Shown here in pieces: positions 1 through 7,963 of a DNA stretch of 64,000 nucleotides (position 1 is the stretch's first letter; the number at the start of each line of letters is the position of its first letter). The notes under the pieces are model-generated. The model was not told where the DNA came from and made no database searches. It saw only the letters and a program-made list of their open reading frames with translations. A program made the translations under genes and the position numbers. Source of the stretch: Microbaculum marinum (GTDB lineage: Bacteria; Pseudomonadota; Alphaproteobacteria; Rhizobiales; Tepidamorphaceae); the NCBI RefSeq assembly GCF_042646165.1, contig NZ_JBHRTC010000022.1. The stretch is one strand, 5' to 3'.

Positions 1-450
1 CGCCGCATCGACGACCTTGAGCAGCCGGGTGTTGATCTCGTCGCGCTGCGACAGCAGTTGGTCGAGATCCATCGAGCCCATCACCGTGCGGATGTTGGTC
101 ATGGTGATGTTGAGGATGGCATTGTCGAGGTCGAAGATCTCGTAGCTCGCCCGCGGCGCGTCCAGCACCTGGTAGAAGGCGACGCCGTCGACGGTCACCG
201 TGGCGTTGTCGCGGGTAATCACCTCCTGGCTCGGCACGTCGACGAACTGCTCCATCATGTTCATCCGGCGGCCGATCCGGTCGATCAGCGGCACGATGAA
301 GGCGAGGCCGGGAGTGATGGTCTTCGAGTACCGGCCGAACCGCTCGACGGTGTGGTTGTAGCCCTGCGGCACCTGCTTGACCCCCAGGATGACGAGCAGG
401 ATCAGGAGCACGACGAACACGACGATGACGATATCGGCCCCGAACGTCAT
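1..450 (-). CDS. SPFH/band-7 (stomatin-like, QmcA family) membrane protein, 3' end cut
   Basis: The first 150 residues are visible; the gene runs off the left edge. An N-terminal hydrophobic segment (about residues 4-25, rich in V, L and I) is followed at once by the typical SPFH opening, with QVPQGY near residue 27, VERFGRY near 36 and the IPLIDR-like stretch PLIDRIGRRM near 54. SPFH proteins of this kind are inner-membrane scaffold proteins that oligomerise into microdomains and often associate with proteases. The partner gene nfeD, frequent next to such genes, would lie outside the window. It follows hemH in the same direction after 74 bases. ATG is the natural start because the membrane anchor begins directly behind it. 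Family call is secure, exact role is not. Confidence 0.9.
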   Translation of the reverse strand, partial: MTFGADIVIVVFVVLLILLVILGVKQVPQGYNHTVERFGRYSKTITPGLAFIVPLIDRIGRRMNMMEQFVDVPSQEVITRDNATVTVDGVAFYQVLDAPRASYEIFDLDNAILNITMTNIRTVMGSMDLDQLLSQRDEINTRLLKVVDAA

Positions 451-524
451 TTGCGTCTCCTTGGTCGCTGAGGGGCGCACATCTTCCTACGAGTGGGCGC
501 CGCCCACAAGCAGCGGCGGTCGGT

Positions 525-1598
525 CTATATCCAGCCGCCCAGTTCGCGTCTGACCACGGCTTCGATCACCGCCATGCCCTCGGCGCTGTCGTTGAGACAG
601 GGAATCGCGGCGAACTGCTCGCCCCCGTGTTCCAGGAAGATCTCCCGGTTCTGCTCGGCGATCTCTTCGAGCGTCTCGACGCAGTCGGCGACGAAGCCCG
701 GCGTTACGACCGCCAGCCGCCGCACGCCTTCCCGGGCCAGTCGCTCCACCGTCTTGTCGGTGTAGGGCTGCAGCCATTCCGCCCGTCCGAACCGCGACTG
801 GAAGGTCAGCAGCAGCCGGTCCTTGTCCCACCCGAGCGCATCGCGCAGCAGCCGCGCGGTCTTCGAGGCATGGCAATGATAGGGATCGCCCTTGTCCAGG
901 TATTCCTTCGGCAGCCCGTGGAAGGAGGCGATCACGACCTCCGGTTCGAACGGCAGTTCGGCGACGTGCTTCTCCAGCGAACGGGCGAGCGCTTCGATAT
1001 AGGCCGGGTCGTCGTGGTAGGCCGGGACAGTGCGCACGGCCGGCTGCCAGCGCATCTTCATCAGCGCCTCGAAGGCCTTGTCGTTGACGGTCGCCGTCGT
1101 CGCGGCGGCATACTGCGGATAGAGCGGGAACACCAGGATCCGCTCGCATCCTGCCGTCTGCAGTGCCTCGAGGCGCGAGGGAATAGACGGATTGCCGTAG
1201 CGCATCGCCCAGTCGACGAGGAGGTTCGGAGCGGCGGAGGCGAGACGCTCGCCCAATATCTCGGCCTGGCTCCGGGTGATGGTCCGCAGCGGCGATTCGT
1301 CCAGTTCCCGGTTCCAGATCAGGTCGTAGGCCTTGCCGCTTGATGTCGGTCGCCTGGTCAGCACGATCAGGTTGAGTATAGGCCACCAGATCAGTCGGGA
1401 GGTCTCGATCACGCGCCGGTCGGACAGGAACTCCTTCAGGTAGCGCCGCATCGACCAGTAGTCGGTGCCGTCGGGCGTTCCGAGGTTGACCAGCAGGACG
1501 CCGATCTTGCCGGAAGCGACGCTCGGGTGACCCGACGGCAGCTTCGTCGGGGTGCCCGCAAAGGTTCGTGAGGTATCTGGTTCCAGCATTGCCTTCAT
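525..1598 (-). CDS. hemH: Ferrochelatase (protoporphyrin ferrochelatase)
   Basis: Inserts Fe2+ into protoporphyrin IX, the last step of haem synthesis, at the cytoplasmic face of the inner membrane. The protein opens with VLLVNLGTPDG, carries the catalytic histidine in SFHGLPKEY (about residue 227) and the conserved acidic residue in DCVETLEE (about 308). About 357 residues, a normal bacterial length. The frame is open further upstream to 1691, but that extension is low-complexity and absent from the family, so I start at ATG 1598; ATG 1589, three codons later, is equally possible. It is divergent from the nucleotidase gene, leaving about 157 bases for both promoters. Confidence 0.95.
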   Translation of the reverse strand: MKAMLEPDTSRTFAGTPTKLPSGHPSVASGKIGVLLVNLGTPDGTDYWSMRRYLKEFLSDRRVIETSRLIWWPILNLIVLTRRPTSSGKAYDLIWNRELDESPLRTITRSQAEILGERLASAAPNLLVDWAMRYGNPSIPSRLEALQTAGCERILVFPLYPQYAAATTATVNDKAFEALMKMRWQPAVRTVPAYHDDPAYIEALARSLEKHVAELPFEPEVVIASFHGLPKEYLDKGDPYHCHASKTARLLRDALGWDKDRLLLTFQSRFGRAEWLQPYTDKTVERLAREGVRRLAVVTPGFVADCVETLEEIAEQNREIFLEHGGEQFAAIPCLNDSAEGMAVIEAVVRRELGGWI

Positions 1599-1755
1599 CC
1601 GGTTGGTCGGTCGAACATAAGGGCCTGCGTAGGGAAATCCAGCAGTCCCTGGCCCGGCGCGCACGCGGATGCCGCCTTCGGGAAGCATCACGCACCTGTT
1701 GTAAATGCGTCACAATGTTGTGTTGCGGTGCCCGGACATCGTAAAAGGAAAGATC

Positions 1756-3270
1756 ATGACGTCGATGTTGTTCCGCCAGGTTTCGGGCGCGATTCTCGCG
1801 ATCGCCGTCGGTCTCGGCGTGCCCCTTGCGGTCGCTGCCGAGCAGGTGAGCGTCACCTTTCTGCTGGCCAACGACCTCGACACCATCGACTCTGACGAGG
1901 AACGTGGCGGCTTCGCCAGGCTGGCGGCCCTCGTCGCGCACGAACGCGAAACCAGCGAAAACGTCATTCTCGTCAACGCCGGCGATGCGATCTCCCCCTC
2001 GCTGCTGTCGTCGTTCGACCGCGGCAGCCACATCATCGAACTGCTCAACGAGACGCCGCCGGACGTCTTCGTGCCCGGCAACCACGAATTCGATTTCGGA
2101 CCCGAGGTCTTCCTGCAGCGCATGGGCGAGGCCAGGTTCCCGGTGCTCGCCGCCAACCTGCGGCAATCGGACGGTAAGCGGGTTCCGGGCATCGGATCGT
2201 CCAGGATGTTCGAGTTCGACGGCGTCAGGATCGGCATCGTCGGCATCACCGACGAGGACGTCTACGCAAAATCGAGCCCGGGGGATCTCGTGATCGGCGC
2301 ACATGTCGACGCACTGAAGGGGGAAGCCGCGGCTTTGCGCGAGAAGGGCGCCGACGTCGTCGTCGCGGTCGCCCACGCCAAGCGCTCGGCGGACATGGAG
2401 ATCGTGCGCAGCCGCGCCGCCGACCTCGTGCTGTCCGGCGACGATCACGACATGACCGTCTTCTTCGACGGAATCACCGCGCTCGCCGAATCCCACTCCC
2501 AGGCCGCACTGGTCGCGGTCGTCGATCTGCTGATCGACGTCGACGAGGGAGAGGGCGGCCGCAAGGTCAGCTGGTGGCCGCGGTTTCGTATCGTTGACAC
2601 CGCCGATTTCGAGCCCGACCCGGATATCCAGCGGCGCCTGGACCGCTACAACCGCGAGCTGTCCGACATGCTCGACCTGGAGCTCGGCGTTACCGACATC
2701 GAGTTGGACAGCCGCCGCGCCACGGTGCGCAATGGCGAGGCGGCGATCGGCAATCTCATCGCCGACGCGCTACGCGTCGGCACCGGCGCCGATGTGGCGA
2801 TCGTCAACGGCGGCGGCATCCGGGGCGACAGGGTCTATCCCGCCGGCACCCGGCTTGCCCGGCGCGACATCCTGACGGAACTGCCGTTCGGCAACCGGAC
2901 CGTGGTCGTCGAACTCACCGGGGCGCAGTTGAGGCAGGCGCTCGAGAACGGCGTCTCCGACATCGAGAACGCCGCCGGACGGTTTCCGCAGGTCTCGGGA
3001 ATGCGTTTCGAGGCCGACATCTCCCGGCCGCCCGGCCAGCGCATCGCCGCGGTAACCGTCGGCTCCCAACCGCTGAACGACGCGGAAGTCTACGTCGTGG
3101 CGGCCAACGACTACATGTTGAACGGCGGCGACGGCTATGACGTGCTCGCGGAGGGCCGCGTCATCGTGCCGCCGAACGAGGGCAAGCTGATGACCAGTGA
3201 AGTGATCGCCTACTTCCAGGCGCACGGCACGGGTCCCTCTAAGCCCGAGGGCCGTATCACGATCCGCTGA
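1756..3270 (+). CDS. Periplasmic 5'-nucleotidase-family phosphoesterase (UshA-like)
   Basis: Secreted metallophosphoesterase with the two-domain UshA/5'-nucleotidase build, 504 residues. A signal peptide covers about residues 1-28, ending near AVAAEQ. The calcineurin-like domain shows the GNHEFD motif (108-113); the C-terminal 5'-nucleotidase domain shows NGGGIRGD (351-358), the usual substrate-binding loop. An oddity: the first metal motif, normally NDxH, reads NDLD (39-42), so the expected metal-binding His is Asp. ATG 1756 is preceded by a GGAAAG ribosome site; the frame is open from 1705 but that part lacks signal-peptide character. The stop overlaps the end of the convergent membrane-protein gene by 14 bases. 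Substrate unknown (nucleotides or a related phosphoester). Confidence 0.85.
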   Translation: MTSMLFRQVSGAILAIAVGLGVPLAVAAEQVSVTFLLANDLDTIDSDEERGGFARLAALVAHERETSENVILVNAGDAISPSLLSSFDRGSHIIELLNETPPDVFVPGNHEFDFGPEVFLQRMGEARFPVLAANLRQSDGKRVPGIGSSRMFEFDGVRIGIVGITDEDVYAKSSPGDLVIGAHVDALKGEAAALREKGADVVVAVAHAKRSADMEIVRSRAADLVLSGDDHDMTVFFDGITALAESHSQAALVAVVDLLIDVDEGEGGRKVSWWPRFRIVDTADFEPDPDIQRRLDRYNRELSDMLDLELGVTDIELDSRRATVRNGEAAIGNLIADALRVGTGADVAIVNGGGIRGDRVYPAGTRLARRDILTELPFGNRTVVVELTGAQLRQALENGVSDIENAAGRFPQVSGMRFEADISRPPGQRIAAVTVGSQPLNDAEVYVVAANDYMLNGGDGYDVLAEGRVIVPPNEGKLMTSEVIAYFQAHGTGPSKPEGRITIR

Positions 3271-4582
3271 CGAGGGCGGCGCGGCTGTCGTCGAACCAGC
3301 GGTCGATGGCGCCGTGGACGCTGTTTTCCAGACTGCCCTTCCAGGTCTCGATCGTCGAATCGACGGCCTCCTGGTTGGCGGCGACGAAATCGTCGCGGCC
3401 GACCGCCTCGCCCGCCTCGTTGATCAGATAGTCGGCCGCCAGCCCGAGCGCGCCGCCTGCCACCGCACCGATGACGGTGCCGCCGATCGGCTGCACGGCC
3501 GTGCCTGCGACTGCACCGGCTTCGGCAACGGCGGCCCGTCCGGCGAGCGAGGCTGCATATCGCCGCCCGAAGCCGGAAAAGGCCCGGACAAGAACGCGGT
3601 CCAGGACGGGACCGAGCGCCAGGGCTCCGATCGTGCCGCCCGCCCCGACGGCCGCAAACGACACCAGACCGTCATAGGACCGGTCGTCGGTCAGGTGGAG
3701 AGGCGCTCTGAACCGCTGGCTGTCCCAGTCCAGCGCCACGTCGGTCAGCGGCTGATCGGCCGGCAGGTCGTCCATCTCCCGGGTCTGCTCGGCGAGGAAC
3801 AGCTGCAGCCGCAGGTCCTCCGCGACCACGGCTTGCCGCCAGCGTTCGTGGGCACGTCTGGCGACGTCCTCGAATCCGGCGGAAATCAGCGGATCGCGCT
3901 GGCCGGGCTTCAGCACGTGCTCGGCGTAGTGATCCATGAAGTAGGTCTGCAGGTCCCGCTCGATCGCAGTGGCGAGCGGCTCGTACTCGCCGGTTTCGGC
4001 GATATGGGCGAGCGTCGAGACGACAGCCTCCTTCAGCACCACGTAGGGGCGCCGCCACGCGAAGAACCAGTCGGCGTAGTCGTCGATCGCTCTCTGACGA
4101 TCGACGAACGCCATCTTGAACACCTGGTCGATCTCTTCGCTGGCCAGGGCCTTTGCCCGGGCGCGCTCGCCATCGAGCCGCGCCAGCGCCTCGTTGACGT
4201 GCCGGTCGGCGGCGCTGCGCTCTGCGACGCGTCGCGTCAGTTCCCCGTCCGGCCCTCGTACCAGGATCGTCACGTCGTCGGTCAACCCCGCGCCGCCGGC
4301 GATGCGGGCGATCGATCCGTCGGGTTTCACCATTTGCGAGAACACGCCGTCGCGCTGGAAGCTCGTCCACCAGGTGGTGCCCAGCGACGCGGCGGCGATG
4401 GCCAGGATGGTGATGGCAAGCGCGCCCCCGATGGGAGCCACGAACGATGCGACCAGGCCACGCCTGACCTGCCGGATCCTCACCGGAGGCAGGCTCGGAT
4501 CGATCGGAGCCTTGCGCCGCCGAAACAGGGCAAGCGACCTGCCCGCCCCGCCGCCGCGGTGGGAAACCGTATTGTCCGTCAT
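3257..4582 (-). CDS. Membrane protein of unknown function
   Basis: I do not recognise a characterised family. The 441-residue protein has an Arg-rich cytoplasmic N-terminus (RRRK, RQVRRG), one clear membrane segment (about 43-68), then a long, mostly helical soluble domain rich in charged residues (about 100-310) and two Gly/Ala-rich hydrophobic stretches near residues 316-350 and 365-400, resembling glycine-zipper membrane segments. The last 45 residues are again soluble and acidic. ATG 4582 is chosen because the open frame upstream to 4633 encodes only a basic extension with no ribosome site. Convergent, and overlapping by 14 bases, with the nucleotidase gene. It could be an envelope-stress or structural membrane protein; I infer nothing firmer. 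Confidence 0.7.
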   Translation of the reverse strand: MTDNTVSHRGGGAGRSLALFRRRKAPIDPSLPPVRIRQVRRGLVASFVAPIGGALAITILAIAAASLGTTWWTSFQRDGVFSQMVKPDGSIARIAGGAGLTDDVTILVRGPDGELTRRVAERSAADRHVNEALARLDGERARAKALASEEIDQVFKMAFVDRQRAIDDYADWFFAWRRPYVVLKEAVVSTLAHIAETGEYEPLATAIERDLQTYFMDHYAEHVLKPGQRDPLISAGFEDVARRAHERWRQAVVAEDLRLQLFLAEQTREMDDLPADQPLTDVALDWDSQRFRAPLHLTDDRSYDGLVSFAAVGAGGTIGALALGPVLDRVLVRAFSGFGRRYAASLAGRAAVAEAGAVAGTAVQPIGGTVIGAVAGGALGLAADYLINEAGEAVGRDDFVAANQEAVDSTIETWKGSLENSVHGAIDRWFDDSRAALVSGS

Positions 4583-4808
4583 TTCGAAGTCTCTCGGATG
4601 GCGGCCGCCCGGCTTCCGGACCGCTCTGATCATCTTGTTGGATCCGGAGGAACCGCCGGACCGCCCGGATATAGTGTGGGCCGCGGTTCACTTCATCCCG
4701 GACGGAAGCTCTGATCCGTAACGGACGATTGCGGCAGGATTGGCGCCGGCGTCCGCCGCCCCGCCTGGCCGCAAAGCGCCGCAGGCCGGAGAGCGGACTG
4801 CCGGCCCC

Positions 4809-4849
4809 AAGACGCGGATGGCCGGGAAAAGCCCGGCCATCCGCGTCTT
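4809..4849. repeat. 41-base perfect palindrome, family A copy 1
   Basis: Two 18-base arms (AAGACGCGGATGGCCGGG and its complement) enclose a 5-base loop AAAAG. The core GGCCGGG-loop-CCCGGCC is shared with two more copies at 5181-5201 and 5296-5318, on the other side of the GIY-YIG gene. It could also end transcription of that gene, which runs leftward. Confidence 0.9.
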
Positions 4850-4869
4850 CGGCCGAACGCTTTGCGAAC

Positions 4870-5157
4870 CTACACAATGGTTTCGTAGAGGTCGTCCCAG
4901 TGGGGGTTCATCGCCAGTATTTTCCGGACCTTCCAGGTGCGCGACCAGTGCTTCATGGTGTGCTCGCGCTGGATTGCAGTCCGGATGTCCTCGTAGCGCT
5001 CGAACCAGACCAGCCGTCCGATGCCGTAGCGTTTCGTGAACCCTTGCGCGACGCCTTCCCGGTGTTCCCACACTCGGCGGACCAGATCGTTCGTGACGCC
5101 CAGGTAGAGCGTTCCATCGGGCCGGTTCGTGAGAATGTAGACGTATCCACCATGCAT
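4870..5157 (-). CDS. GIY-YIG nuclease superfamily protein (UriC-type, short)
   Basis: A 95-residue single-domain GIY-YIG protein. The paired motif appears as GYVYIL (4-9) and TLYLG (16-20), followed by the conserved Arg (LVRR, 27-28), the catalytic-type Glu in AIQREH (65) and the usual C-terminal NPHWDDLYE. ATG 5157 is chosen because the family begins with this strand; the longer frame to 5322 would translate straight through two palindromic repeats, giving the DKPGHD and MAGLVPA strings that are annotation artefacts. Members of this group are usually orphan genes of unknown role with predicted endonuclease activity. Here the gene is enclosed by copies of the same palindrome, which is why I flag it in the findings. 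Confidence 0.88.
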   Translation of the reverse strand: MHGGYVYILTNRPDGTLYLGVTNDLVRRVWEHREGVAQGFTKRYGIGRLVWFERYEDIRTAIQREHTMKHWSRTWKVRKILAMNPHWDDLYETIV

Positions 5158-5180
5158 CACGGAAAGATTGCATCCGTGGG

Positions 5181-5201
5181 TGGCCGGGACAAGCCCGGCC
5201 A
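5181..5201. repeat. Palindrome family A, copy 2
   Basis: TGGCCGGG, loop ACAAG, CCCGGCCA. Lies 23 bases upstream of the GIY-YIG start and is inverted relative to copy 3. Confidence 0.85.
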
Positions 5202-5295
5202 TGACGTGGTGGATGGCTTGAGGCAATGTTCCGCGGACCGCTCCCGAGGACCGTGGATTCGGCAGTCGATGGTCGCCCTCCACACACTCCGCGTC

Positions 5296-5318
5296 ATGGC
5301 CGGGCTTGTCCCGGCCAT
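5296..5318. repeat. Palindrome family A, copy 3
   Basis: ATGGCCGGG, loop CTTGT, CCCGGCCAT. With copy 2 it forms an inverted pair about 95 bases apart, the usual pairing of REP/BIME-type elements; the flanks (GTCATGGCCGGG here, CCCGGCCATGAC in copy 2) match too. Confidence 0.85.
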
Positions 5319-5382
5319 CCACGTCTGGGCGTCAGATATTCATGACGATGGAAGCCAGCGTGCCGAGCCGCCGGCCGGTCGC

Positions 5383-6615
5383 CTAATCCACCGGACGGGT
5401 GTCCTCGATGACCTTGCCGTCGTTGGGCAGGCTGTCCGGCTCGACCAGTTCCACCTCGCCCTTCATCTTGGTCACCGACTGCAGCGTCGCCTTCAGCGCC
5501 TCGGCCAGGCCCTCGCGGTCGCCGGCTTCCGCCCGCAGGGTCATGGCATCCTGCTCGCCGTCGCGGCTGACCACCAGGCGCAGCCGGCCGGCGTCCGGGT
5601 GGCGCCGGCCGATCTCGGCGATCTGCTCGGGATCGACGAACATGCCCTTGACCTTGGTGCGCTGGTCGGCACGGCCCATCCAGCCCTTGATGCGCACGTT
5701 GGTGCGTCCGCACGGCGAGATGCCAGGCAGGATGGCGGACAGGTCGCCGGTGCCGAAGCGGATCAGCGGATAGGCCGGGTTGAAGCTCGTGACGACGACT
5801 TCGCCGACCTCGCCGTCGGTGACCGGCTCGCCGGAGCCCGGCCGGACGATCTCGACGATCAGTTCCTCCGAGACGATCATGCCCTCGCAGGCGTCGCTCT
5901 CGTAGGCGATCAGGCCGAGATCGGCCGTCCCGTAGGCCTGCAGCACCTCGACGCCCCGCGACCTCAGCTCCTGGCGCAGCGAACCGGGCAGCGCCGCACC
6001 GGAGACCAGGCCCTTCGTCAGGCTCGAGACGTCCCTGCCCAGCTCGTCCGCCTTGTCGAGCAGCACCTTGAGAAAGTCCGGCGTGCCGCAATAGCCCTTC
6101 GGGTGGAGCTGCGCGATCGCCTCGACCTGCAGCTCGGTGTTGCCGACACCGCCGGGGATGACGGCGCAGCCCAGCGCCCGCGCGCCGGACTCGAACATGT
6201 GGCCGGCCGGCGTCATGTGATAGGCGAAGGCGTTGTGGACGATGTCGCCCGGCCTGAGACCGGCCGCGAACAGGGCGCGAGCGGCGCGCCAGTAGTCCTT
6301 GCCGGCGCCTTCCGGCTCGAAGATCGGGCCCGGCGACATGAACAGCCGCGCGAAGGCGCCCGGCGCCTTGGTCACCAGGCCGCCGAATGGCGGGCGTTCG
6401 CGCTGCAGGTCCATCAGCTGCGGCTTGCGCAGCACCGGCAGCTTCGCCAGCGCCTGCCGGTCGCTCACCTCCCGGACGTCGATCCCCTCGAGCCAGCGCG
6501 CCCAGCCGGGTGCCGCACGCACGGCCTCGCCGATGAAGCCCGGCAGGGCCGCAAACAGCGCGTCTTCCCTCTCCGTGGGATCGCGGCGTTCAAGTGAGTC
6601 GAAACTGTCCGTCAT
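5383..6615 (-). CDS. Phenylacetate-CoA ligase-like (PaaK-family) adenylate-forming protein
   Basis: A 410-residue protein with the PaaK layout: an N-terminal lobe, YGTADLG (228-234) as the adenylate motif, RFGTGDL (286-292) and a C-terminal lobe beginning near GWMGRADQRTKVKG. PaaK enzymes form acyl-CoA thioesters from aromatic acids with ATP. The phosphate-binding loop that normally reads SSGTTGxPT is replaced by SPGPIFEPEG (94-103), so ATP chemistry should not be assumed. It is the last gene of the Liv-type ABC operon, five bases after the cupin stop, and with the fatty-acid-CoA-ligase-like gene at the other end it suggests the imported substrate is a carboxylic acid. Substrate unknown. Confidence 0.82.
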   Translation of the reverse strand: MTDSFDSLERRDPTEREDALFAALPGFIGEAVRAAPGWARWLEGIDVREVSDRQALAKLPVLRKPQLMDLQRERPPFGGLVTKAPGAFARLFMSPGPIFEPEGAGKDYWRAARALFAAGLRPGDIVHNAFAYHMTPAGHMFESGARALGCAVIPGGVGNTELQVEAIAQLHPKGYCGTPDFLKVLLDKADELGRDVSSLTKGLVSGAALPGSLRQELRSRGVEVLQAYGTADLGLIAYESDACEGMIVSEELIVEIVRPGSGEPVTDGEVGEVVVTSFNPAYPLIRFGTGDLSAILPGISPCGRTNVRIKGWMGRADQRTKVKGMFVDPEQIAEIGRRHPDAGRLRLVVSRDGEQDAMTLRAEAGDREGLAEALKATLQSVTKMKGEVELVEPDSLPNDGKVIEDTRPVD

Positions 6616-6620
6616 GTACT

Positions 6621-6983
6621 TCAGATCCTCTGCCCGTCGGGAGCCGTGAACCGCTCGTCGACCACGTTGCCGGTGTTGCGGGTGGCGGCAGACTCGAACA
6701 GGACGACCTCGGCCTCGCCGTCCGCCGCCGTGCGATGCTCGACGCCGCGCGGCACCAGCAGCCCGTCGCCGGGTCCCATTTCGACGATCCGGTCCCGGAA
6801 TTCCACCCGGAAGCGACCCTTCCAGACGAGGAAGAACTCGTCCTCGTCGTCATGGTGGTGCCAGGGAAATGTCCCCTGCACCTTCACGACCTTGATTTCC
6901 TGCCCGTTCAAGGCGGCCACGACCTTCGGCCGCCAGTGCTCGCCGATCCGGCCGAACTTGTCGTCGAGGTTGATCGGTTCCAT
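6621..6983 (-). CDS. Small cupin-domain protein
   Basis: A 120-residue single-domain cupin. Cupin motif 1 is WHHHDDEDEFF (41-51), with His and Glu metal ligands, and motif 2 is PRGVEHRT (78-85) with the last His ligand, so a mononuclear metal site is expected. Stand-alone cupins of this type are often annotated as mannose-6-phosphate-isomerase-like or dioxygenase-like, but the reaction is usually unknown. Its place inside the Liv/CoA-ligase operon suggests a role in processing or sensing the transported compound. A GGGAG ribosome site precedes ATG 6983; only 57 bases separate it from the livF-like gene. Confidence 0.88.
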   Translation of the reverse strand: MEPINLDDKFGRIGEHWRPKVVAALNGQEIKVVKVQGTFPWHHHDDEDEFFLVWKGRFRVEFRDRIVEMGPGDGLLVPRGVEHRTAADGEAEVVLFESAATRNTGNVVDERFTAPDGQRI

Positions 6984-7040
6984 CGGCCGTCTCCCGCATC
7001 GTCTGGTGCCGGCTTTGCCGGCGCGCCGCCCGGCGACGCC

Positions 7041-7892
7041 TCAGGACAGCCAGCGCTTGCGCCGGCGATAGCTCTTCACGTCGCGGAAGCTGCGCCGGTC
7101 GCCGCTGCCGACACCCAGATAGAATTCCTTGACGTCCTCGTTCTCGCGCAGGCCGGCGGCTTCCCCGTCTAGCACGACCCGGCCGCTTTCGAGAATGTAG
7201 CCGTAGCTGGCATATTTCAGAGCCATGTTTGTGTTCTGCTCGGCCAGCAGGAAGCTCACGCCTTCGTTGACGTTCAGCTGCTTGACGATCTCGAATATTT
7301 CTTCGACCAGCTGCGGCGCCAGGCCCATCGACGGCTCGTCGAGCAGGATCATCTGCGGCTTCGACATCAGCGCCCGGCCGATCGCGCACATCTGCTGCTC
7401 GCCGCCGGAGGTGTAGCCGGCCTGGCTCTGGCGCCGCTCCTTCAGCCTGGGGAAATAGGTGTAGACAAGCTCGAGGTCCCTGCGGATCGCCGCGCCACCG
7501 TCGCGCCGGGTGAAGGCCCCGGTCAGCAGGTTCTCCTCGATGGTGAGATGGCCGAAGCAGTGCCGGCCTTCCATCACCTGGATGCAGCCGCGCCGCACCA
7601 GCTCGTTGGGCGAGCGTGATTCGACGCGCTCGCCCTTGAAAAGGATCGTCCCCTTGGTGACGTCTCCGCGCTCGGCCCCGAGCAGATTGGAGACCGCCTT
7701 CAGCGTCGTCGTCTTGCCGGCCCCGTTGGCGCCCAGCAGCGCCACGATGCCGCCCTCCGGGACATGCAGCGAGACGCCCTTCAGGACCAGGATCACGTGG
7801 TCGTAGATCACTTCGATGTTGTTGACCGAGAGGATCGGCGCCTTCGCGGCAACCGCTTCCTCGCCTGCCGGCGCGAACTCAACGGCGGTCAT
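7041..7892 (-). CDS. livF: Branched-chain-amino-acid-type ABC transporter, ATP-binding protein LivF
   Basis: Cytoplasmic ATPase that drives import with the LivG partner. Walker A GANGAGKT (54-61), ABC signature TSGGEQQ (161-167) and Walker B MILLDEP (181-187) are intact. 283 residues; LivF is usually about 235, and the excess is an N-terminal lead of about 17 residues and a basic C-terminal tail (SYRRRKRW) typical of the LivF variant found in acyl-CoA-ligase-linked clusters. ATG 7892 has the ribosome site GGAAGGAA. It follows the substrate-binding-protein gene after a small GC hairpin. The substrate may be an organic acid rather than leucine, judging from the operon partners. Confidence 0.92.
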   Translation of the reverse strand: MTAVEFAPAGEEAVAAKAPILSVNNIEVIYDHVILVLKGVSLHVPEGGIVALLGANGAGKTTTLKAVSNLLGAERGDVTKGTILFKGERVESRSPNELVRRGCIQVMEGRHCFGHLTIEENLLTGAFTRRDGGAAIRRDLELVYTYFPRLKERRQSQAGYTSGGEQQMCAIGRALMSKPQMILLDEPSMGLAPQLVEEIFEIVKQLNVNEGVSFLLAEQNTNMALKYASYGYILESGRVVLDGEAAGLRENEDVKEFYLGVGSGDRRSFRDVKSYRRRKRWLS

Positions 7893-7923
7893 CGATGTTC
7901 CTTCCGGTGACGGCTGGTGTGAC

Positions 7924-7948
7924 GGGACCGCGGCGATGCCGCGGCCCC
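7924..7948 (-). terminator. GC-rich hairpin between livK and livF
   Basis: CCGCGGC, loop GAT, GCCGCGG, extended by GGG/CCC. There is no T-run, so it is more likely an mRNA-stabilising or attenuating stem behind the binding-protein gene than a full terminator. Confidence 0.5.
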
Positions 7949-7963
7949 GGTTGGTCTCTGCGC

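Noticed and set aside
487..2496. 669-codon open frame on the minus strand spanning hemH and the nucleotidase gene
   Set aside because: It is the shadow of two real genes; its translation is low-complexity and Arg-rich with no family motif.
5158..5322. Longer 150-residue version of the GIY-YIG protein
   Set aside because: The extra 55 residues come from two palindromic repeats (DKPGHD, MAGLVPA strings), a known annotation artefact.
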